Below are positions 32,235 to 40,823 of a stretch of 64,000 nt of DNA, piece by piece; the stretch's first letter is position 1; the number at the start of each line of letters is the position of its first letter. The notes below the pieces were generated by a model, which made no database searches, was not told where the DNA came from, and saw only the letters and a list, made by a program, of their open reading frames with translations. A program made the translations under genes and the position numbers. Origin of the DNA: Curtobacterium herbarum (lineage in GTDB: Bacteria > Actinomycetota > Actinomycetes > Actinomycetales > Microbacteriaceae); assembly GCF_016907335.1 (NCBI RefSeq), contig NZ_JAFBBT010000001.1, positions 2,914,001 to 2,978,000 of the forward strand. Direction: 5' to 3'.

Positions 32235-33610
32235 GACGCGACCACCCGACGGTCGGCAGCAGCAGCAGCAGCAGCAGCCGAGCCAGCCGATGCCTGCCCA
32301 GCCAGGCCGACGGGCCCAGCCGGCCCGGCCGGCCCAGCACCCGACCCCGGGACGGGCCGGACGCTGCCCGCGGTCTGGCCACGGGCCTCCCGGGGTGCCT
32401 CGAGCGTGACGCGCCACCCGCCGCCCTCCGCCGGTCCGGCGTCCAGGACCCCGCCGATCGAGGCCGCGCGCTCCCGCATCCCGCGGATCCCGGCGCCACC
32501 GGCGGCGAGCTCGGGCACCCGGGGGCTGCCGCCGGAGCCGCCGTCGTCCAGGACCTCCAGGCGGATGCGGTCCTCGGACGCGGCCAGGCTGATCCGCACC
32601 GAGGAGCCGTCGGAGTGCACGAGGGTGTTGGTCAGGGCCTCCTGGCAGACGCGGAGCACGGCGAAGTCCTGCATCACGCCCAGGGTCTCGGGGACGCGCA
32701 GGTCGGCGTCGACCCGGACACCGGTGGCGCGGACGCGGTCGACGGCGGCCTCGAGGGCACTCCGCAGCGACACCGGGGCGTCGGTCGTGCCGCCGTCCCC
32801 GCCCGCGCGGAGGACCCGGACGACCTTCCGCATCTCGGACAGCGCCTGCTGCCCGGTGCCCGCGACCCACGAGGCGTACTCGGCGAACTCGGCCTGGTCC
32901 GCGACACCGACCCGCACCAGGGCCTGGGAGCGGACGACGATGGCGGCCATGTGGTGGGCGACGACGTCGTGGACCTCGCGGGCGACGGCGGTCCGCTCCT
33001 CGGAGGCGATGCGGGCCTGGTCGGCCTCCCGCAGGCGGACGAGCTCCTCGTTGCGCCGCTGCAGCACGAGCTCGGAACGACGACGGCGGGCGGTGGCGCG
33101 ACCGAGGAACGCGGACGCCACGAGCAGGATCCCCATCAGGACGATCGTCGACCAGTCGGAAGTCTCCAGGAGCGTCCGGCCCAGCAGCAGTGCGAGGGGC
33201 CACCGTTGGACGGCGAGCACCCAGGACTCCGCGGGGGCGAACGCGAGCGGCAGGAACAGCGCGGACAGCGTCGGCACGACCACGACCGCCAGCACGGCGA
33301 GCACCCGGCGCCCGGCCGCGCAGGCGAGGTAGACGGCGATCACGAGCGGGATGAGCCGCACCGTCGGCACGCCGAACGTCCACATCGGCCAGCCGACGAC
33401 GACCCCGACCACCACGAGCAGCGGGTACGGCAGGCGCTGGCCGACGCCGATGCAGAGCGCGACCAGGGCCGCGGTGATCCGGTAGTCGTCGAGGCTCGTC
33501 GGGTACCAGCCGGCGCGGTGCAGCCCCTCCATCGCCAGGAGGGCCACCGCCAGGAACCCGATCCCGGCCAGGGCAGCACGTGCCCACGGCGGGATCGAGA
33601 GTGGACGCAT
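32231..33610 (-). CDS. NarL-type sensor histidine kinase
   Basis: 459 residues. Five or six helices in the first 165 residues form a sensor without a large outside domain. The dimerisation motif EVHDVVAHHMAAIVVRSQAL near 212-231 carries the phosphorylated His, and the ATPase domain has N-x-L-V-H (CQEALTNTLVHS), LDDGG and GIRGMRERAASIGG. The C-terminus is a Gly/Pro/Ala low-complexity tail with a run of Ala encoded by a GCA repeat (32257-32278). The signal is unknown. Confidence 0.9.
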   Translation of the reverse strand: MRPLSIPPWARAALAGIGFLAVALLAMEGLHRAGWYPTSLDDYRITAALVALCIGVGQRLPYPLLVVVGVVVGWPMWTFGVPTVRLIPLVIAVYLACAAGRRVLAVLAVVVVPTLSALFLPLAFAPAESWVLAVQRWPLALLLGRTLLETSDWSTIVLMGILLVASAFLGRATARRRRSELVLQRRNEELVRLREADQARIASEERTAVAREVHDVVAHHMAAIVVRSQALVRVGVADQAEFAEYASWVAGTGQQALSEMRKVVRVLRAGGDGGTTDAPVSLRSALEAAVDRVRATGVRVDADLRVPETLGVMQDFAVLRVCQEALTNTLVHSDGSSVRISLAASEDRIRLEVLDDGGSGGSPRVPELAAGGAGIRGMRERAASIGGVLDAGPAEGGGWRVTLEAPREARGQTAGSVRPVPGSGAGPAGPAGPVGLAGQASAGSAAAAAAAADRRVVAS

Positions 33611-33820
33611 GGCGTGAGGCTAGCCGCCCAGGGCGACTCCGCGCCTCCTCCGAAGGACGGAGCGCGCGTCGGCCGGTGATCAGTCGAACGGACGGGAGGC
33701 CCACCACCTTCCGCCGATGCGCCCTGCGCCCGCCTCGTCGGAGGCTGGACCTGCCGCAGTGAGCGGTCTGCCGCACTCCGCGGCAGCGCCGCGGTGAGCG
33801 GCCGTCGAACGGAGCACGAG

Positions 33821-34171
33821 ATGCAGAAGAAGACCGCTGTCAGCCTGGCCACCCTGGCGCTCATCCTGGCGATCGCGGGGACGGGCGTCGCGGCGGCGAC
33901 CATCGCGAGCCCGCAGGCCTCGTCGGACACCGTGCGTCCCGCGACCACCTCGACGACCGTGCAGACCACCGCCGCGACCTCGGAGCACGGCGGGTGGCCG
34001 GGGCAGCTGCCGGACGCCGACCGGTTCCACGGGCTCTCCCGGTCGGACCAGCAGGCGGTGCTCCGGCGGGTCGACCGGCTGCTCGGGGACCTCAGCGGTT
34101 CCCGGGCCAGCGAGGTGCTCGTCACGCAGCTGAGCAGCTACCGGAGCGAGCTGGCGCGCCTGCGGCGGTAG
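33821..34171 (+). CDS. small secreted or membrane-anchored protein
   Basis: 116 residues starting MQKKTAVSLATLALILAIAG, a signal peptide or anchor with a hydrophobic core up to about residue 28. A Thr/Ser linker follows, then a charged helical part ending in DRLLGDLSGSRASEVLVTQL and ARLRR. Family not recognised. GGAG lies 9 bases before the ATG at 33821; an in-frame GTG at 33794 is possible. It is divergent from the sensor kinase and followed by a 72-bp palindromic element. Confidence 0.65.
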   Translation: MQKKTAVSLATLALILAIAGTGVAAATIASPQASSDTVRPATTSTTVQTTAATSEHGGWPGQLPDADRFHGLSRSDQQAVLRRVDRLLGDLSGSRASEVLVTQLSSYRSELARLRR

Positions 34172-34197
34172 GTGGTGCGGCGCGGCCCGGAAGTTCG

Positions 34198-34269
34198 GCC
34201 GAGCCTCGGCCAGGCGGACACTCTGCGGGCTCCGGGGCGCGAGTCTCGTCCGCCGGGCCGAGGCTCGGC
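34198..34269. repeat. 72-bp palindromic element, copy C
   Basis: Same outer arms (GCCGAGCCTCGGC and GCCGAGGCTCGGC) and GGCGGACA inner arm as the other copies, but with a different centre (ACTCTGCGGGCTCCGGGG) and no second module. Confidence 0.85.
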
Positions 34270-34310
34270 GAGCCCTGGACGGCGGCGGGCGCGTGCCGCA
34301 CACTGACGGC

Positions 34311-34742
34311 ATGGGCTGGGGGAAGCGAGCGCTGGCGCTCGGGATCGCGTGTGTGCTCGGGGGCGGGCTCGCCGGGTGCGCTGGGATCAGGAGCGGGCAG
34401 TGCATCGACCACGTCTCGCTGACCCCAGCGGAGCAGGCGCAGCAGTCGTCACTGATCGTCGACGCCGATGTCCGCTCGACGGACCGGACGGTCGAGGCCT
34501 CCGGCGAGTACCGCGTGTACGAGGCAGCGATCACCGACGTGCGGAAGGGCCGGACGCTGGGCGACCGGATCGAGGTGATCGCGACCTCCGACCAGTGCAC
34601 GTCGAGCGGCCAGCCCGTCGAGTACGTCGACGGCGACCCGCTCGCTGAGTTCGGTAGCTACCGCCTGTACCTGACGCGGGTCCGGGGTGGAGGCCCGTGG
34701 CAGCTGGTCGTCCCGGGTGCCGCCGAGCGCCTCCCGGCTTAG
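34311..34742 (+). CDS. predicted lipoprotein of unknown function
   Basis: 143 residues. Signal peptide MGWGKRALALGIACVLGGG followed by the lipobox LAGC near 20-23. The mature part has DHVSLTPAEQAQQSSLIVDA, a beta-rich middle (YRVYEAAITDVRKG) and two more Cys (SGQCID, SDQCTS). The general pattern resembles small lipoproteins with an OB-like fold, but no family is recognised. The ATG is 6 bases after a CACACT box, a weak leaderless -10. Flanked on both sides by 72-bp palindromic elements. Confidence 0.7.
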   Translation: MGWGKRALALGIACVLGGGLAGCAGIRSGQCIDHVSLTPAEQAQQSSLIVDADVRSTDRTVEASGEYRVYEAAITDVRKGRTLGDRIEVIATSDQCTSSGQPVEYVDGDPLAEFGSYRLYLTRVRGGGPWQLVVPGAAERLPA

Positions 34743-34782
34743 CCGCGGCCGCCGCGCCGCGCGCCGCGCGCCGGCCACCCAC

Positions 34783-34854
34783 GCCGAGGCTCGGCCCGGC
34801 GGACACTCTGCGGCTGCCGACGGGCGCAATGTGTCCGCCCAGCCGAGGCTCGGC
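34783..34854. repeat. 72-bp palindromic element, copy D
   Basis: Outer arms both read GCCGAGGCTCGGC; inner arms GGCGGACA and TGTCCGCC; centre ACTCTGCGGCTGCCGACGG is close to copy C. No second module. Ends 2 bases before a 12-bp tandem repeat. Confidence 0.85.
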
Positions 34855-34856
34855 GA

Positions 34857-35029
34857 GCGGCGCAGCGCGCGGCGCAGCGCGCGGCGCAGCGCGCGGCGCA
34901 GCGCGCGGCGCAGCGCGCGGCGCAGCGCGCGGCGCAGCGCGCGGCGCAGCGCGCGGCGCAGCGCGCGGCGCGCGGCGCGGCGCGCGGCGCGCGGCGCGGC
35001 GCGCGGCGCGCGGCGCGGCGCGGCGCGCG
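34857..35029. repeat. 12-bp GC tandem repeat after kup
   Basis: Nine exact copies of GCGGCGCAGCGC (34857-34964) followed by about 65 bases of degraded GCG/CGC repeats that run to the stop codon of kup. The segment contains no T and only nine A. It could form a strong stem in the kup transcript. Confidence 0.92.
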
Positions 35030-37060
35030 TCAGACCTCGACGTCGCTGCCCATCGTCACCGTGCGGCGGAGCGGCAGCCCGAACCGCGCGGCCGGGTCGG
35101 CAGCGTTGTGCGCCATCGCGACGAACAGCTTCCGCCGCCACGACACCATGCCGCCCTTGCCCGCCCCGGTCCGGAGTGCGCCGCGCGAGATGAAGTACGA
35201 CGCCTTCGACATGTCCTCCTGCGACAGGTCGATCACGCCACCGGCACACGCGGCACGCATCGCGGCGGGCAGGTCCTGGTCGTCGGAGAACCCGAACGTG
35301 ATGGTGATGTGGTCGATGCCGTCGTCGTCGTAGCCGAGCTCGTCGCGACGGAAGGCCTCCTCCAGCGCCACGTGCGGCACGTTCGCGGTGAGGACGGACA
35401 CGATGATGACCCGCTGGTGCACGACGCCGTTGTGCTCGACGTTCGCCCGGAGTGCGAGCGGGGTCGTCTCCTTGTTCGGGTGCGGGAACACGGCGATGCC
35501 CGGGACGCGCGGGATGTGGTCGGCGTTGACGGTCTCGATGAACTCGGCGAGCGAGCCCTCACGCTTCCGCCGCTCGATCTGCACGAGCTGCCGGCCGCGG
35601 TGCCACGTCGTCATCAGGGTGATCACGGCGAGGGCGATGAGCAGCGGCACCCATCCGCCGTGCAGGACCTTCGACAGGTTGCCCGCGAGGAAGGTCAGCT
35701 CCAGGCCGCCGAACACCACGGCGACGGTGACGAGCTTCCAGGTCGCCCAGCGCCAGAGCGGCTTGACGACGACGAGCAGCAGCAGGGTGTCGACGACCAG
35801 GGCACCGGTGACGGAGACGCCGTACGCGGTGGCGAGTGCAGCCGACGACCGGAACGCCAGCATGATCGCCATGACGCCGATGAAGAGCAGCAGGTTGACG
35901 GCCGGCAGGTAGACCTGGCCGCCCTCGCGCTTCGAGGTCTGGCGGATGGTCAGCGGCGGCAGCAGTCCGAGCTGCACGGCCTGACGGGTCAGCGAGAACG
36001 CGCCGGAGATGACGGCCTGGCTGGCGATCACGGTCGCCGCGGTCGCCAGGATCACGACGGGCAGCTGCGCCCAGTTCGGGAACAGCAGGAAGAACGGGTC
36101 CTTCGTGGCGGTCGGGTCCTCGAGCACCAGCGCCGCCTGGCCCAGGTAGTTGCAGACGAGCGCGGGGAACACCACGAAGAACCAGGCCCGGAGGATCGGC
36201 ATCCGCCCGAAGTGGCCCATGTCGGCGTACAGCGCCTCGGCTCCGGTGATGGCGAGGACGACGGCGCCCATCGCGATGAAGGTGATGAACGGGTGCGCGA
36301 ACAGGAACGCGATCGCCCACGTCGGGGACAGGCCCTGCAGGACGCCCGGGTGCTCGACGATGCGCGGGATGCCGGCGAGAGCGATGACGACGAACCAGAG
36401 CAGCATGACGGGGCCGAACGAGGCGCCGACCTTCGCGGTGCCGAATCGCTGCACGATGAACAGCCCGATGAGGATCACGGCCGCGATCGGCACGATGAGG
36501 TGCTCGACCGACGGGGCAGCGGTACCCAGGCCCTCGACCGCGGACAACACCGACACCGCCGGGGTGATCACGGAGTCGCCGTAGAACAGCGAGACGCCGA
36601 CGATGCCGATGATCAGGAACACCGTCGTGCCGCCGGGCCGGTTGGCGTGCAGGCGTCGGGCGAGTGCGGCGAGCGCCATCACCCCGCCCTCACCGTGGTT
36701 GTCGACGCGCATCAGCACGAGCACGTACTTGATCGACACGACGATGGTGATCGACCAGAAGAGCAGCGAGATGACGCCGTACACGTCCTCCGGGACGGGT
36801 CGGACGATGCCGCCGTCGACGCTGAACACGGTGCGCATCGAGTAGAGCGGGCTGGTGCCGATGTCGCCGAACACGACGCCGAGCGCCGCGAGGGCGAGAC
36901 CGGCCTTGCCACGGCGACCCGGGGCCTCCCGGCTGGTGGGCCGCTGCGCGGCCTTGGCGGGGTGCGTGGCGTCGTCGCCGGGGCCGGCGTCACCGGGCTG
37001 GGAGTCGTGCCCACCCGAGGGGTGGTCTGACGACTGCGACGAGGCGCGGGTCTCGGTCAC
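35030..37060 (-). CDS. kup: KUP family potassium uptake transporter
   Basis: 676 residues, full length. After a polar N-terminus of about 50 residues come twelve membrane helices, starting with LALAALGVVFGDIGTSPLYS near 54-73, the family signature with G-D-I-G-T-S-P-L-Y. Further marks are SLFYGDSVITPAVSVLSAVEG, DMGHFGRMPI and the cytoplasmic C-terminal domain from about residue 480. It imports K+ with protons. The gene is alone; its 3' end abuts a 12-bp GC tandem repeat. Confidence 0.95.
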   Translation of the reverse strand: MTETRASSQSSDHPSGGHDSQPGDAGPGDDATHPAKAAQRPTSREAPGRRGKAGLALAALGVVFGDIGTSPLYSMRTVFSVDGGIVRPVPEDVYGVISLLFWSITIVVSIKYVLVLMRVDNHGEGGVMALAALARRLHANRPGGTTVFLIIGIVGVSLFYGDSVITPAVSVLSAVEGLGTAAPSVEHLIVPIAAVILIGLFIVQRFGTAKVGASFGPVMLLWFVVIALAGIPRIVEHPGVLQGLSPTWAIAFLFAHPFITFIAMGAVVLAITGAEALYADMGHFGRMPILRAWFFVVFPALVCNYLGQAALVLEDPTATKDPFFLLFPNWAQLPVVILATAATVIASQAVISGAFSLTRQAVQLGLLPPLTIRQTSKREGGQVYLPAVNLLLFIGVMAIMLAFRSSAALATAYGVSVTGALVVDTLLLLVVVKPLWRWATWKLVTVAVVFGGLELTFLAGNLSKVLHGGWVPLLIALAVITLMTTWHRGRQLVQIERRKREGSLAEFIETVNADHIPRVPGIAVFPHPNKETTPLALRANVEHNGVVHQRVIIVSVLTANVPHVALEEAFRRDELGYDDDGIDHITITFGFSDDQDLPAAMRAACAGGVIDLSQEDMSKASYFISRGALRTGAGKGGMVSWRRKLFVAMAHNAADPAARFGLPLRRTVTMGSDVEV

Positions 37061-37165
37061 GGTGGTGCTCTCCAGTCCGGGCCGTGCGGACGACGGCCGC
37101 GCTCATCATGCACCCGTGGAGTGACAGCAGGTCGCGAGGCGCACGCGTGCCAGCGCCGATCGGCT

Positions 37166-37867
37166 CTACGCGTCCGGTTCCGGGACGGTGACGATCCGGT
37201 TCTGGTAGGCCCAGACGACGGCCTGCAGGCGCGACCGGACGCCGAGTTTCGGCAGCATGCGCGCCAGGTGCGACTTCACCGTGGAGACCTCGACGACGAG
37301 CGACGCAGCGATCTCCTCGTTCGACATCCCCTGGGCGAGCAGCAGCAGCACGTCGCGTTCGCGGGCGGTGAGGACGCCGTCGACCCGGTCCCCGGTGACG
37401 GGCTGCAGGCTCCGGCGGGAGGCGAACTCGCGGAGCACCCGCCGGGTGAGGGCCTGGTCGAGGGTGCCGTTGCCGGCCGCGACCTGCCGCACCGCACCGA
37501 TGATGACGTCGGGTTCGGCGTCCTTGAGGAGGAACCCGGACGCCCCGGCCTCGAGGGCGCCGAACACCAGGTCGTCCATGTCGAACGTGGTGAGCATGAG
37601 CGCGGGCACGGCCGGGTCGGCGTCGGGCCGGCAGAGCTCGCGGGCGACCTCGATGCCGTTCCGGACCGGCATCCGGATGTCGAGGACCGCCACGTCCGGC
37701 CGGGTGCTCCGGGCGAGCTCGAGGGCCTGGCCCCCGTCGGCGGCGACGGCCACCACCTCGATGTCCGGTTCCGCGTCGAGCAGGGCGGAGACGCCGGCGC
37801 GGACGAGGGGCTGGTCGTCGGCGACAAGGACGCGGATCGTCGGGCCGTCGGGCGTCGTGTCGGTCAT
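37166..37867 (-). CDS. NarL/LuxR-type response regulator
   Basis: 233 residues. Receiver: acidic pair in VLVADDQ (D17, D18), phospho-acceptor D63 in VAVLDIRMP, TTFDMDD and FLLKDAEP. DNA-binding domain: LTARERDVLLLLAQGMSNEEI then VEVSTVKSHLARMLPKLGV. Its ATG overlaps the kinase stop (ATGA). It is the last gene of a three-gene operon with the kinase and a CPBP protease. Confidence 0.92.
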   Translation of the reverse strand: MTDTTPDGPTIRVLVADDQPLVRAGVSALLDAEPDIEVVAVAADGGQALELARSTRPDVAVLDIRMPVRNGIEVARELCRPDADPAVPALMLTTFDMDDLVFGALEAGASGFLLKDAEPDVIIGAVRQVAAGNGTLDQALTRRVLREFASRRSLQPVTGDRVDGVLTARERDVLLLLAQGMSNEEIAASLVVEVSTVKSHLARMLPKLGVRSRLQAVVWAYQNRIVTVPEPDA

Positions 37868-39291
37868 CGGGGGCCTTCCGTGGCGTCGGTCGCGGGTCGG
37901 GCCGCGGTGTCCGCGTCCGTGACCGGCGGGGCGGGGGTGGGCAGGTCCTCCCGGCCGAGACGCAGGCTGACGGTCCAGCCGCCGGCGTCCGTCGGACCGA
38001 CCTGGAGGCTCGCCCCCACCAGTTCTGCCCGCTCACGCATGCCTCGCAGCCCGTTTCCCCCCGCCGGCGTGCTGCCGACCGCGGGGACGGTGGCCGGCCC
38101 GTTCTCGACGCGGATCGCGAGGTGGTCGTCGGCGCGGTCGTCGATCGTGACGGTGCACGGCGCTCCGGGGGCGTGCAGGGCGGCGTTGGCGAGGGCCTCC
38201 TGGACGGTGCGGTAGGCGGCGAGCTGGGCGAGCGGTCCGACGCCGTCGCCGAGCGGGCGCGACGCACGGGGGCCGGCCGCCGCTGGCAGGACGTCGAGTC
38301 GGACGTCGCTGCGGAACCGGGCCCGTTCGACCAGGTCGACGACCCCGGCGACGGTCTCGACCGCGCGCTCGGCGGGGCTGTCGTCGCGGAGCAGGCCGAC
38401 CAGGCGGCGCAGGTCCTCGAGCACGGCGGTGCTCTGCTCCCGGACCTGGCGGACCCCCTCGTGGGCACGCTCGGGGTCGGTGTCGATCTGGCGGTCGATG
38501 ACGGCGGACATCAGGGCGATGCCGGACAGGTGGTGGGCGGCGATGTCGTGCAGCTCCCGGGCCATGGCGGCGCGTTCGCGGGAGACCGCGGCGTCGATGC
38601 GGGCGTCGGCCTCCCGGTCGACGGCGGTGGCCTCTGCGGTGCGGGCGGCGCGGACCTCGCGGCGGGACAGCACGACCAGGGTGATCAGGAGCGGCAGCCC
38701 GATCGCGCCGACGGCCTGCAGGACGCCCTGCCCGATCGAGCCGGTCAGGCCCTGGACGAAGTCGGCGCGGAAGCCGCCCGCGTTCAGCGCCCACAACACC
38801 GCTCCCCCGGTGACGACCAGGACGGACGCTGCAGCGAGCGCGGGCCACAGCCGGGCGAGCGGGACCCGCAGCGCGACCAGCACGACGGCGACGACCACCG
38901 GCAGGGTGGTGAGGCCGAACAGGTCGAACGACCGCGGGGCGAGCGCCGCGACCGCGATCGGGATCGCCGCCGCGACGACGAGCATGGTGCGCGGCGCCCG
39001 TCGGGCCAGGAGCAACCCGGCGGACTGGGCGGCGAGGCCGAGCGACAGGATCGTCCACGCCGCGCTGGCGACGGCCGGGTAGCGGGAGACAGGGCCGACC
39101 GGGTCCGGATCGGCGGCGTCGAGCGGCGGCAGGGCGAGCATCAGCGCGAGGGCGACCGCGAAGGTGACGAGCGCGACGACCCAGAGCGCGCGGGGCCGGC
39201 CGGCCGGCGCGGGCGCAGGCGACACGGACGCAGGCGACACGGACGCGGGCGCCGCCTCGGGCGCACTCCGGCGCGGCTCAGCGGTTGCCAT
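37864..39291 (-). CDS. NarL-type sensor histidine kinase
   Basis: 475 residues. An Ala/Pro-rich N-terminus precedes five or six helices (about 35-215). The phosphorylated His is in MARELHDIAAHHLSGIALMS near 241-260; the ATPase domain has VQEALANAALHAPG, RVENGPA and GLRGMRERAELVGA. The ATG lies 14 bases inside the end of the CPBP gene, so the two are translationally coupled. The signal is unknown. Confidence 0.9.
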   Translation of the reverse strand: MATAEPRRSAPEAAPASVSPASVSPAPAPAGRPRALWVVALVTFAVALALMLALPPLDAADPDPVGPVSRYPAVASAAWTILSLGLAAQSAGLLLARRAPRTMLVVAAAIPIAVAALAPRSFDLFGLTTLPVVVAVVLVALRVPLARLWPALAAASVLVVTGGAVLWALNAGGFRADFVQGLTGSIGQGVLQAVGAIGLPLLITLVVLSRREVRAARTAEATAVDREADARIDAAVSRERAAMARELHDIAAHHLSGIALMSAVIDRQIDTDPERAHEGVRQVREQSTAVLEDLRRLVGLLRDDSPAERAVETVAGVVDLVERARFRSDVRLDVLPAAAGPRASRPLGDGVGPLAQLAAYRTVQEALANAALHAPGAPCTVTIDDRADDHLAIRVENGPATVPAVGSTPAGGNGLRGMRERAELVGASLQVGPTDAGGWTVSLRLGREDLPTPAPPVTDADTAARPATDATEGPR

Positions 39292-40258
39292 CGTGCGATC
39301 CTACGAGGCTCGTGGTGGCACGCGACGGGATCGGGGCGTCGATCGGCAGCGCCCGACGCGCCGGGTCGTAGCCGAGTCGGCCGCGGGTGACGACGAGCAG
39401 CACCACGGCGGCGACGGTCGACATGATCGTCAGGCCGATCATCAGCGTGCCGCCGGTCATGCTCGGGTACATCTCGGGGAACAGCGACGAGATCGTGTTG
39501 TTCAGCCCGACGTGCAGCAGCATGGCCAGGGGCAGGCTCTCGCCGGTCTTGTTGAACACCTGGACCATCACGACGTTGAACGTGATCGTGAAGAGGGCGA
39601 ACACGACCGGTTCGCTCCAGTGCGCGTCCGGCCATCCGCCCCAGTCGCTGAGGTAGAGCGGCATGTGCCACAGCGCCCAGATCGGACCGAGGACCGCGGC
39701 GGCACCGAGTCCACCGAAGCGGTGCTGCAGGCGGGGCAGGGCGAAGTCGCGCCAGCCGGGCTCCTCGCTCAGGCCGGTGGAGAACAGCTGGATGACCAGT
39801 CCGGGCACCAGGGCCGAGAGCGCCAGGGCGGAGGGGGCGTGCACGTCCCCGCCGGCGAACGGGATCGCCGAGACGACGACCAGGCCCGGCACGACGACGA
39901 GCGCCAGCGCGTACCAGTACCAGGCGACCCGCCAGCGGAACAGCCGTCCCACCCAGCGGCGGAGGCCGGTGCGACCGTCGGCGACCGCGGTCACGATGAA
40001 CGCGCTGCCCAGCGGGCCGAGCAGGGCGCCGGGCAGGACGCCGCTGAACTGGGCGGTGCCCAGGACCTCGGGGAAGTGGAGGTCCCACACGCCCACGCCG
40101 TGCGGCGACAGGATGTACGGCACCCAGGCCAGCCAGCTCAGGCCGAGGGCGAGGGTGAAGAAGGTCAGCAGGGGGTGCCGCGTGATCACGCCCCGGACGC
40201 CGCGGCGGTCCTGCCGCGGGGTGCCGGTCGTCGACCGGGCTTCGATGGTGTTCGTCAT
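39278..40258 (-). CDS. CPBP family intramembrane metalloprotease, first gene of a two-component operon
   Basis: 326 residues with about eight helices. CPBP motifs: SEEPGWRDFALPRL near 170-183 (E-E-x-x-W-R), PIWALWHMPLYL near 202-213 (the His), and LLHVGLNNTISSLF near 262-275 (H-x-x-x-N). It overlaps the sensor kinase start by 14 bases, so the protease, kinase and regulator are made together. It may process the kinase or a signal peptide, or be a resistance output; this is inference. ATG at 40258 follows a -10 box. Confidence 0.85.
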   Translation of the reverse strand: MTNTIEARSTTGTPRQDRRGVRGVITRHPLLTFFTLALGLSWLAWVPYILSPHGVGVWDLHFPEVLGTAQFSGVLPGALLGPLGSAFIVTAVADGRTGLRRWVGRLFRWRVAWYWYALALVVVPGLVVVSAIPFAGGDVHAPSALALSALVPGLVIQLFSTGLSEEPGWRDFALPRLQHRFGGLGAAAVLGPIWALWHMPLYLSDWGGWPDAHWSEPVVFALFTITFNVVMVQVFNKTGESLPLAMLLHVGLNNTISSLFPEMYPSMTGGTLMIGLTIMSTVAAVVLLVVTRGRLGYDPARRALPIDAPIPSRATTSLVGSHDGNR

Positions 40259-40265
40259 GACGTCG

Positions 40266-40271
40266 ACGCTA
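40266..40271 (-). promoter_or_regulatory. -10 box (TAGCGT) for CPBP-kinase-regulator operon
   Basis: On the minus strand TAGCGT ends 7 bases before the ATG at 40258, the leaderless spacing. Confidence 0.5.
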
Positions 40272-40390
40272 GGAACTCCGCCGTTCCGGGACGACCGGCG
40301 GAGGGAGGCACCTGTCGGACCTGCATCGAAAGGAGGAGTCCCGCTGCGGCGGTGTCTGTGCCACGCTGTCGGTGGACGGAAGGGGACCGC

Positions 40391-40780
40391 ATGGACGAGG
40401 CAGTGCTCTACGACCTCTGCAGCCGGGCGCGGCTCGTGCACCTGCGGACGGGTGGCGCCGAGGCCGGCCTGCGCGGACTGACGGACTGCATCGCGGCGGC
40501 GTCCGGCGCCCCCGATCGCTACCCGCACATGCGGCTGGCGCAGTTGATCGACTCCGCCCCGCGCCCGGTCGGCTTCCGGTACGGCATGCGGCAGCTGGAG
40601 TCGGTCAGCACGAGCCGGACCACCCCGCCCGAGGACTACTCCGGCGAGCAGCGGCGCGACTACGAGCAGGCACAGACCGCGCTGCTCCGGGCGATCGGCA
40701 AGGACAGCGGCGAGCCGGCGAGTGGTCCGGTCGCGGTCGCCCGGAACGTGCTCGAGCAGTTCGTCCTGCGCTGGTTCTGA
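40391..40780 (+). CDS. conserved protein of unknown function
   Basis: 129 residues, soluble, mostly helical and Arg/Leu-rich. It begins MDEAVLYDLCSRARLVHLR; a central part (PRPVGFRYGMRQLESVSTSR) is followed by a likely helix (GEQRRDYEQAQTALLRAIGK) and ends EQFVLRWF. No family, signal peptide or helix for the membrane is recognised. AGGGGAC is a good ribosome site just before the ATG. Divergent from the CPBP operon. Confidence 0.6.
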   Translation: MDEAVLYDLCSRARLVHLRTGGAEAGLRGLTDCIAAASGAPDRYPHMRLAQLIDSAPRPVGFRYGMRQLESVSTSRTTPPEDYSGEQRRDYEQAQTALLRAIGKDSGEPASGPVAVARNVLEQFVLRWF

Positions 40781-40823
40781 CCGGTCCCGCCGCCGGCGCT
40801 CGGCACCGACCGGGCACCGCGAC

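Noticed and set aside
31500..33776. Apparent 758-residue protein ending in a response regulator
   Set aside because: The upstream part is the kinase gene read in the wrong frame; the regulator starts at the GTG that overlaps the kinase stop.
34857..35029. Possible CRISPR-like array
   Set aside because: Units are 12 bp with no spacers and no cas genes nearby; it is a simple tandem repeat.
34697..37030. Long + frame of 777 codons opposite kup
   Set aside because: Begins in GC repeats and is antisense of kup; charged low-complexity product without domains.
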